Shown piece after piece: positions 57,408 through 64,000 of a stretch of DNA of 64,000 bases (position 1 is the first letter of the stretch; each line of letters begins with the position of its first letter). The notes under the pieces are model-generated. The model saw nothing but the letters and a program-made list of their open reading frames with translations, was not told the origin of the DNA and did no database searches. The stretch comes from Dickeya fangzhongdai. Its GTDB lineage: Bacteria > Pseudomonadota > Gammaproteobacteria > Enterobacterales > Enterobacteriaceae. The stretch is from positions 3,534,001 through 3,598,000 of the forward strand of contig NZ_CP025003.1 in the NCBI RefSeq assembly GCF_002812485.1, in the 5' to 3' direction. The position numbers were made by a program, and so were the translations under genes.

Positions 57408-58655
57408 ATGAACGCCACACGCTTATCTCGCTTCCTGATACTGGCTGTTGTTATTGCCGCCATTTTTTTCGCCTGGCGTTATTTCCATACATCACAATCA
57501 GAATCCGCCAACGGGGGGACCGCCACACAGCAAGCCACCCATCAGGGACAAGGCCGAAGCGGCGGCGGTCGCCGCGGCGGCTCTTCAGCGCCGCCGCCGG
57601 TACAGGCCGCACTCTCTTCTTCGTCCTCCGTGCCTTATTACCTGTCGGGTCTGGGTACGGTTACCGCCGCCAATACCGTCACGGTGCACAGCCGGGTCAG
57701 CGGCCAGTTGATGGCGATCCACTTTCAGGAAGGGCAACAGGTTAAGGAAGGTGACCTGCTGGCGGAAATCGATCCGCGCCCGTTCGACGTCGCATTGACG
57801 CAGGCACAGGGGCAACTGGCCAAAGATCAGGCGCTGCTGGTCAACGCCCGTCAGGATTTGGCCCGCTACCGGCAACTGTCCAAAACCAGTCTGGTTTCCG
57901 GTCAGCAACTGGACACCCAGGAATCGCTGGTGCGCCAGTATGAAGCGACGGTGAAATCGGATCAGGGTTCGGTCGCCAGCGCGCAGTTGCAGTTGGATTA
58001 CAGCCGCATCACCGCGCCGTTTAGCGGCCGCGTCGGCCTGCGTCAGATTGACATCGGCAACTACGTCACCAGCACCGATAATCTGCTGGTGTTAACGCAA
58101 ACCCACCCGATCGACGCCGTTTTCACCGTGCCGGAAAGCGATATCGCCACCGTGCTGAAAGCGCAGAAATCCGGTCAACCGGTACAGGTGGAAGCCTGGG
58201 ATCGCGCCAATCAGCACATTCTCTCTCAGGGCCGACTGCTGAGCATGGATAACCAGATCGACGCCACCACCGGCACCATCAAGCTGAAAGCCCGCTTCGA
58301 CAATACCGACGATGCGCTGTTCCCCAACCAGTTCGTCAACATCAAGATGAAAGTGGATACCCTGCAAAATGTGGTGGTGGCGCCGTCATCCGCGATCCAG
58401 ATGGGTAACGAAGGGCGCTTTGTCTGGGTACTGAACGACCAGGATCAGGTCAGCAAACACCTTGTCACCACCGGTATTCAGTACGGCCAGCAAACCGTGG
58501 TTTCGACCGGGTTGAACGCCGGCGAACGGGTGGTCACCGACGGGATCGATCGCCTGACCGAAGGTGCGCGCGTTGAAGTACTGGCGCCCGCGACGGCGGA
58601 TGCCAAATCCACCGCCGGCACGGAAAAACGTCAGCATAAAGCGGAGAAATCCTGA
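57408..58655 (+). CDS. mdtA: MdtA, membrane fusion protein of the MdtABC pump
   Basis: 415 residues from [21 protein letters not shown] single N-terminal membrane segment is followed by a Gly/Gln/Arg-rich stretch (about 30-55) and the periplasmic adaptor: lipoyl half [20 protein letters not shown], an alpha-hairpin, the second lipoyl half ([20 protein letters not shown]) and beta-barrel domains. It links the RND pump to the outer-membrane channel. Its stop overlaps mdtB by one base. In E. coli the operon responds to BaeSR; baeSR are not in this window. Confidence 0.95.
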   Translation: MNATRLSRFLILAVVIAAIFFAWRYFHTSQSESANGGTATQQATHQGQGRSGGGRRGGSSAPPPVQAALSSSSSVPYYLSGLGTVTAANTVTVHSRVSGQLMAIHFQEGQQVKEGDLLAEIDPRPFDVALTQAQGQLAKDQALLVNARQDLARYRQLSKTSLVSGQQLDTQESLVRQYEATVKSDQGSVASAQLQLDYSRITAPFSGRVGLRQIDIGNYVTSTDNLLVLTQTHPIDAVFTVPESDIATVLKAQKSGQPVQVEAWDRANQHILSQGRLLSMDNQIDATTGTIKLKARFDNTDDALFPNQFVNIKMKVDTLQNVVVAPSSAIQMGNEGRFVWVLNDQDQVSKHLVTTGIQYGQQTVVSTGLNAGERVVTDGIDRLTEGARVEVLAPATADAKSTAGTEKRQHKAEKS

Positions 58656-61600
58656 TGCAGGAGACGACGCCGTTACAGGACGCCGCGCCGCTTGATGGCG
58701 GCGGGCCGTCGCGCCTGTTTATTCTCCGGCCGATCGCCACCACGCTGCTGATGATCGCTATCCTGCTGGCCGGGATCGTCGGCTATCGCGCATTGCCGGT
58801 TTCGGCGCTGCCGGAAGTGGACTACCCGACGATTCAGGTGGTGACGTTGTACCCCGGCGCCAGTCCGGACGTGATGACCTCGGCGGTCACCGCGCCGCTG
58901 GAACATCAGTTCGGCAGCATGTCCGGCCTCAAGCAGATGTCGAGCCAAAGCTCCGGCGGTTCATCGGTGATCACGCTGCAGTTCCAGCTTTCGCTGCCGC
59001 TGGACGTAGCGGAACAGGATGTGCAGGCGGCCATTAACGCCGCCACCAATCTGCTGCCCAGCGATCTGCCTTTCCCGCCCACCTACAGCAAAGTCAACCC
59101 GGCGGATCCGCCGATCATGACGCTGGCGGTCACCTCCACCGCCCTGCCGCTGACGCAGGTGCAGGACATGATCGAAACGCGCATCGCGCAGAAGATTGCC
59201 CAGGTGGAAGGCGTCGGGCTGGTTACTCTGGCCGGCGGACAACGGCCGTCGGTGCGGGTCAAACTCAATCCGGGCGCGCTGGCCGCCTATGGGTTGAGCA
59301 GCGAAACGGTGCGCACCGCCATCACTGCCGCCAACGTCAACACCCCCAAAGGCAGTTTTGACGGCCCGGCACGCGCGGTCACGCTATCCGCCAACGACCA
59401 GATGCGTTCGCTCGACGACTACCGCCAGTTGATCATTGCCTGGAAAAACAACGCGCCGGTGCGGCTACAGGATGTCGCCACGGTAGAACAGGCGGCGGAA
59501 AACACCCATCTGGCGGCATGGGCCAACCAGAATCAGGCGATTGTCCTCAACATTCAGCGTCAGCCGGGGGCTAATGTGATCGCCACCGCCGACCATATCC
59601 GCAGCCTGTTGCCGACGCTGAAAGCCAGTTTGCCCAAATCGGTGGACGTCGCTCTGCTCACCGACCGCACCACCACCATCCGCGCGTCGGTGGACGATGT
59701 GCAGTTTGAGCTGATTCTGGCTATAGCGCTGGTGGTGATGGTGATTTACCTGTTTCTGCGTAACGCGGTGGCGACGCTGATCCCCAGCATCGCGGTGCCG
59801 CTGTCGCTGGTGGGTACCTTCGCCGCCATGTATTTTCTCGGTTTCTCGATCAACAACCTGACGCTGATGGCGCTGACCATCGCCACCGGTTTTGTGGTGG
59901 ATGACGCCATCGTGGTGATCGAAAACATCGCCCGTTATATCGAGAAAGGCGAAAAACCGCTGCAGGCGGCGCTGAAAGGCGCGGGGGAAATCGGCTTTAC
60001 CATTATCTCGCTGACCTTTTCGCTGATCGCGGTGCTGATCCCGCTGCTGTTCATGGGCGATATCATCGGCCGTCTGTTCCGCGAATTCGCCGTTACGCTG
60101 GCGGTGTCGATCCTGATCTCCGCCGTGGTGTCGCTGACGCTGACGCCCATGATGTGCGCTCGCCTGCTCAGCCACCAGTCGCTGAGCCGGCAGAACCGTT
60201 TTACCCGCGCCAGCGAGCGCTTCTTTGATGGCGTGATCGCGCTATACGGCCGCGGCCTGACGCGGGTGCTCAGTCATCCGTGGATTACCCTCGGCGTCGC
60301 GCTGAGCACGCTGGTGCTGACCATTCTGCTGTATATCGTGATCCCCAAAGGCTTTTTCCCGATACAGGACAACGGCATCATTCAGGGTACCGTCCAGGCG
60401 TCGCAAACCATCTCGTTCACCGGCATGGTGGACAAACAGCAGCAGGTCACCGCGCTGATCATGAAGGACCCGGCGGTGGAAAGCGTCTCGTCGTTTATCG
60501 GCGTCGACGGCACCAACCCGTCGCTCAACAGCGGCAGATTGCAGATCAACCTGAAACCGCTGGAGGAACGCAGCGACCGTATTCAGGGCGTGATTGAACG
60601 ACTGCAACAACAAATGTCCGCCCTGCCCGGCGTTCAGCTTTATCTGCAACCGGTGCAGGACCTGACCATCGATACCCAGGTCAGCCGCACCCAGTATCAG
60701 TTCACCCTGCAAACCATGTCGCTGGATGAACTCAGCACCTGGGTGCCGAAGCTGACCGCCGAGCTACAGAAACTGCCGCAGTTGCAGGATGTCAGCAGCG
60801 ACTGGCAGGACAGCGGCGCGGTGGCCTACCTCAAGGTCAACCGCGACAGCGCCAGCCGCCTCGGCATCACCATGTCGCAGGTGGACAGCGCGCTGTACAA
60901 CGCCTTCGGCCAGCGGCTGATCTCCACCATTTATACCCAGTCCAATCAGTACCGGGTAGTGCTGGAACAGCATCACGACAGCAGCAACGGACTGGCGGCG
61001 CTGGACGATATCCGGCTGATCAACAGTAGCGGCGGCGTGGTGCCGCTCAGTAGCATCGCCTCGGTAGAAGAGCGTCAGGGGCCGCTGTCGATCAACCACA
61101 TCGATCAGTTCCCCTCCACCACCATTTCGTTCAACGTGGCGCCCGGCTACGCGCTGGGGGATGCGGTGAAAGTCATCCAGGAAACGCAGCAGCAGATGCA
61201 GTTGCCCAGCGACATCATTACCCGCTTTCAGGGCAGCACGCTGGCGTTCCAGTCGGCGCTGACCAGCACCATCTGGCTGGTGGTGGCCGCGGTCGTGGCG
61301 ATGTATATCGTGCTGGGCGTGCTGTATGAAAGTTTTATCCACCCGGTCACCATCCTCTCCACCCTGCCGACCGCCGGGGTCGGCGCGCTGCTGGCGCTGA
61401 TGATCGCAGGCAGCGACCTGAACATCATCGCCATCATCGGCATCATTTTGCTGATCGGCATCGTGAAGAAGAACGCCATCATGATGATCGATTTTGCGCT
61501 GGCCGCTGAACGCGAACAGGGCATGACGCCGTATCAGGCCATTTATCAGGCTTGTCTGCTGCGTTTTCGCCCGATCCTGATGACGACGATGGCGGCGCTG

Positions 61601-61795
61601 CTCAGCGCCGTACCGCTGATGTTCAGTACCGGCGTAGGCGCGGAGCTGCGCCGCCCGCTCGGCATCTGTATGGTCGGCGGGCTGGTGATGAGCCAGGTGC
61701 TGACGCTGTTTACCACACCGGTGATTTACCTGCTGTTTGACCGCCTGGCGCATCGCCTGCGTCGCCGCCAGCCGCAGGAAGGGGAAGCACAGTGA
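58655..61795 (+). CDS. mdtB: MdtB, RND efflux pump subunit
   Basis: 1046 residues, full length. RND landmarks are [20 protein letters not shown] (TM1), [20 protein letters not shown] (TM4, with the proton-relay Asp pair) and [20 protein letters not shown] in the second half. Together with MdtC it forms a heteromeric trimer exporting bile salts, novobiocin and other compounds. It overlaps mdtC by four bases (GTGA). Confidence 0.96.
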   Translation: MQETTPLQDAAPLDGGGPSRLFILRPIATTLLMIAILLAGIVGYRALPVSALPEVDYPTIQVVTLYPGASPDVMTSAVTAPLEHQFGSMSGLKQMSSQSSGGSSVITLQFQLSLPLDVAEQDVQAAINAATNLLPSDLPFPPTYSKVNPADPPIMTLAVTSTALPLTQVQDMIETRIAQKIAQVEGVGLVTLAGGQRPSVRVKLNPGALAAYGLSSETVRTAITAANVNTPKGSFDGPARAVTLSANDQMRSLDDYRQLIIAWKNNAPVRLQDVATVEQAAENTHLAAWANQNQAIVLNIQRQPGANVIATADHIRSLLPTLKASLPKSVDVALLTDRTTTIRASVDDVQFELILAIALVVMVIYLFLRNAVATLIPSIAVPLSLVGTFAAMYFLGFSINNLTLMALTIATGFVVDDAIVVIENIARYIEKGEKPLQAALKGAGEIGFTIISLTFSLIAVLIPLLFMGDIIGRLFREFAVTLAVSILISAVVSLTLTPMMCARLLSHQSLSRQNRFTRASERFFDGVIALYGRGLTRVLSHPWITLGVALSTLVLTILLYIVIPKGFFPIQDNGIIQGTVQASQTISFTGMVDKQQQVTALIMKDPAVESVSSFIGVDGTNPSLNSGRLQINLKPLEERSDRIQGVIERLQQQMSALPGVQLYLQPVQDLTIDTQVSRTQYQFTLQTMSLDELSTWVPKLTAELQKLPQLQDVSSDWQDSGAVAYLKVNRDSASRLGITMSQVDSALYNAFGQRLISTIYTQSNQYRVVLEQHHDSSNGLAALDDIRLINSSGGVVPLSSIASVEERQGPLSINHIDQFPSTTISFNVAPGYALGDAVKVIQETQQQMQLPSDIITRFQGSTLAFQSALTSTIWLVVAAVVAMYIVLGVLYESFIHPVTILSTLPTAGVGALLALMIAGSDLNIIAIIGIILLIGIVKKNAIMMIDFALAAEREQGMTPYQAIYQACLLRFRPILMTTMAALLSAVPLMFSTGVGAELRRPLGICMVGGLVMSQVLTLFTTPVIYLLFDRLAHRLRRRQPQEGEAQ

Positions 61796-64000
61796 AGTTC
61801 TTCGCGCTGTTTATCCATCGTCCGGTCGCCACCACGTTGCTGGCGCTGGCGATAGCGCTGTGCGGCCTGCTCGGCTATCAGTTGCTGCCGGTGTCGCCGC
61901 TGCCGCAGGTGGATTATCCGGTGATTTCGGTCACCGCCACCCTGCCCGGCGCATCGCCGGAAACCATGGCGTCGTCGGTGGCGACGCCGCTGGAGCGCTC
62001 GCTGGGCCGCATCGCCGGCGTCAATGAAATGACGTCGATGAGTTCGCTGGGCAATACCCGCATCATCCTGCAGTTTGCGCTGGAGCGCGACATCAACGGC
62101 GCGGCCCGCGACGTGCAGGCGGCGATCAACGCCGCCCAAAGCCTGTTGCCGAGCAGCATGCCGAGCCGTCCTTACTACCGTAAAGTGAACCCGTCCGATG
62201 CGCCGATCATGATCATGACGCTGACATCGGACACCTATGGTCCCGGCCAGTTGTACGACTACGCCTCCACCCAGATTGCCCAGCGCGTCTCGCAGATCGA
62301 CGGCGTCGGCGACGTCACCATCGGCGGCAGCTCGTTGCCGGCGGTGCGAGTGGCGCTCAACCCGCAGGCGCTGTTCAATCAGGGCGTATCGCTGGACGCC
62401 GTGCGCCAGTCGATCGCCCAGTCCAACGTGCGCCAGCCGCTCGGCAGCGTCGACAGCGGCAGCACTCACTACCAGATTCAGACCAACGACGAGCTGAAAA
62501 CCGCCGACGCCTATCGCTCGCTGATCGTCCACTACAACAATGGCGCGCCGGTGCGCCTGAGCGACGTGGCGACAGTGAAAGATTCGGTGCAGAACGTGCT
62601 CAACGCCGGGATGACCAACGCCAAACCCGCCATTCTGGTGATGATCCGCCGGGCGCCGGACGCCAATATCATTTCCACCGTCGATGCCATCCGCGCTTCG
62701 ATGCCGGAACTGCAGGCCCTGCTGCCCGCGTCAATCACCCTGAATGTCGCGCAGGACCGCTCGCCCACCATTCGCGCCTCGCTGCGCGATGTCGAGCGCT
62801 CGTTGACTATCGCCGTGTCGCTGGTGATTCTGGTGGTGTTTCTGTTCCTGCGCTCCGGGCGCGCCACGCTGATTCCGGCCATCGCCGTACCGGTGTCGCT
62901 GATCGGCACCTTCTCCGCCATGTACCTGTGCGGTTTCAGCCTTAACAACCTGTCGCTGATGGCGTTGACCGTCGCCACCGGTTTCGTGGTGGATGACGCC
63001 ATCGTGGTGCTGGAGAACATTTCCCGCCATATCGAAGCGGGCATGAAACCGCTGCAAGCCTCATTGCAAGGGGTGCGGGAGGTCGGCTTCACCGTGGTGT
63101 CGATGAGCCTGTCGCTGATCGCGGTGTTTATTCCACTGCTGTTCATGGATGGCCTGCCGGGGCGATTGTTCCGCGAGTTCTCGATTACGCTGTCGGTGGC
63201 GATCCTGATTTCATTGCTGGTGTCCATCACCCTGACGCCGATGATGTGCGCCCGGCTGCTGCGCCATCACGCGCCCCGCAGCCAGCCGCGCACCCGCGGC
63301 TTCAACCGGCTCCTGCTCGGGCTGCAACAAGGTTACGGCCGCAGCCTGCGCTGGGTGCTGAACCACTCGCGCTGGGTGATGATGGTGCTGCTGGGCACTA
63401 TCGGCCTGAGCGTCTGGTTGTACATCAGCATTCCCAAAACCTTCTTCCCCGAGCAGGACACCGGCCGGTTGATGGGGTTTATTCAGGCCGACCAGAGCAT
63501 CTCCTTCCAGGCGATGAAGCGCAAACTGCAGGATTTCATGACCATCGTGCGCGCCGACCCGGCGGTGGATAACGTCACCGGTTTCACCGGCGGCATGCGC
63601 ACCAACAGCGGCTCGATGTTCATCAGCCTGAAGCCGCTGGCCCAGCGTGACGTCAGCGCCCAGCAGGTGATAACCCGGCTGCGCGCCAACCTGGCGAAAG
63701 AGCCGGGCGCCAACCTGTACCTGATGGCGGTGCAGGACGTGCGCATCGGCGGGCGCGAGTCCAACGCCGGTTACCAGTTCTCGCTGCTGTCGGATGACCT
63801 GTCGGTGCTGAGAACCTGGGAGCCGAAAATCCGCGATGCCCTGAGCAAGCTGCCGCAACTGGCGGACGTCAGTTCCGACCAACAGGACAAGGGCGCCGAG
63901 CTGATGATGGTGTACGATCGCGACGCGATGGCGCGCCTCGGCATCAACGTCTCCAGCGTCAACACGCTGCTGAACAACGCCTTCGGTCAGCGCCAGATCT
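61792..64000 (+). CDS. mdtC: MdtC, RND efflux pump subunit (cut by window end)
   Basis: Starts with a GTG overlapping the mdtB stop and reads openly to the window edge (736 codons seen of about 1025 expected). [20 protein letters not shown] opens the protein; [20 protein letters not shown] carries the TM4 Asp pair. It is the drug-binding partner of MdtB. The GTG start and overlap imply translational coupling that balances subunits. Confidence 0.95.
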   Translation, partial: MKFFALFIHRPVATTLLALAIALCGLLGYQLLPVSPLPQVDYPVISVTATLPGASPETMASSVATPLERSLGRIAGVNEMTSMSSLGNTRIILQFALERDINGAARDVQAAINAAQSLLPSSMPSRPYYRKVNPSDAPIMIMTLTSDTYGPGQLYDYASTQIAQRVSQIDGVGDVTIGGSSLPAVRVALNPQALFNQGVSLDAVRQSIAQSNVRQPLGSVDSGSTHYQIQTNDELKTADAYRSLIVHYNNGAPVRLSDVATVKDSVQNVLNAGMTNAKPAILVMIRRAPDANIISTVDAIRASMPELQALLPASITLNVAQDRSPTIRASLRDVERSLTIAVSLVILVVFLFLRSGRATLIPAIAVPVSLIGTFSAMYLCGFSLNNLSLMALTVATGFVVDDAIVVLENISRHIEAGMKPLQASLQGVREVGFTVVSMSLSLIAVFIPLLFMDGLPGRLFREFSITLSVAILISLLVSITLTPMMCARLLRHHAPRSQPRTRGFNRLLLGLQQGYGRSLRWVLNHSRWVMMVLLGTIGLSVWLYISIPKTFFPEQDTGRLMGFIQADQSISFQAMKRKLQDFMTIVRADPAVDNVTGFTGGMRTNSGSMFISLKPLAQRDVSAQQVITRLRANLAKEPGANLYLMAVQDVRIGGRESNAGYQFSLLSDDLSVLRTWEPKIRDALSKLPQLADVSSDQQDKGAELMMVYDRDAMARLGINVSSVNTLLNNAFGQRQI

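Noticed and set aside
60764..61753. Long minus-strand open frame opposite mdtB, and similar ones opposite mdtC, yccS and nupC
   Set aside because: His/Gln/Arg-rich antisense shadows of GC-rich coding sequence, with no ribosome sites and no family likeness.
1..64000. CRISPR array
   Set aside because: No array of regularly spaced direct repeats was seen. The repeated elements present are iterons, operators, a hexamer tract and shared start sites.

Overview
The window joins two genomes. Positions 1 to about 40,400 are most of a temperate lambdoid siphovirus prophage; its left end lies outside the window. Positions 40,456 to 64,000 are host chromosome. The host is an enterobacterium, most likely Dickeya or a close Pectobacteriaceae relative. 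The basis is the block serT-yccA-tusE-acyP-hspQ-yccU-yccT-mgsA-helD-yccF-yccS-tfoX-sulA-ompA, which follows the E. coli order except that rlmI is missing between acyP and hspQ, together with the OmpA sequence. The genus is inferred from memory of these proteins.

Prophage, right to left. A tyrosine integrase (39337-40353) abuts the 3' end of tRNA-Ser(UGA), serT, the likely attachment site. Rightward early genes (34891-39331) encode small proteins, a large fusion with a C-terminal annealing-protein-like domain, a Gp157-like protein and a DUF4224/excisionase-like protein. Immunity is a RacR/YdaS/YdaT-type module: a repressor (34316-34705) diverges from cro-like ydaS and cII-like ydaT across overlapping promoters. 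The leftward early operon carries an O-like initiator with origin iterons inside its gene, a DnaC-like loader, a DnaB-like helicase and accessory genes. It ends at a terminator at 27,552. A nin-like block follows: a LexA-box gene, DUF1367, a PAPS-reductase-like PP-loop protein, DUF1364, RusA, YlcG and a Q-type antiterminator.

Between Q and lysis is a four-gene cluster with two promoters that carry nearly identical palindromic operators in their spacers, plus its own small helix-turn-helix protein. Next come a consensus promoter and two terminators (a pR'-tR' arrangement), then holin, lysozyme, a DNA methyltransferase, Rz/Rz1 and the structural genes in leftward order: terminase, portal, Mu F-like, protease/scaffold, decorator, capsid, connectors, tail tube, chaperone, tape measure, M-, L- and K-like proteins and the start of a J-like protein. 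The tail operon is interrupted at 5,087-7,525 by a cargo island (Rha, an ORF6N antirepressor, a membrane protein) that has its own promoters, terminators and two structured RNA leaders.

Host part. After ompA the E. coli-like order breaks (no matP). There is an AT-rich spacer, a decayed Csu/spore-coat-U pilus locus, an aldo/keto reductase, nupC and the mdtABC efflux operon, with mdtC running off the right edge.
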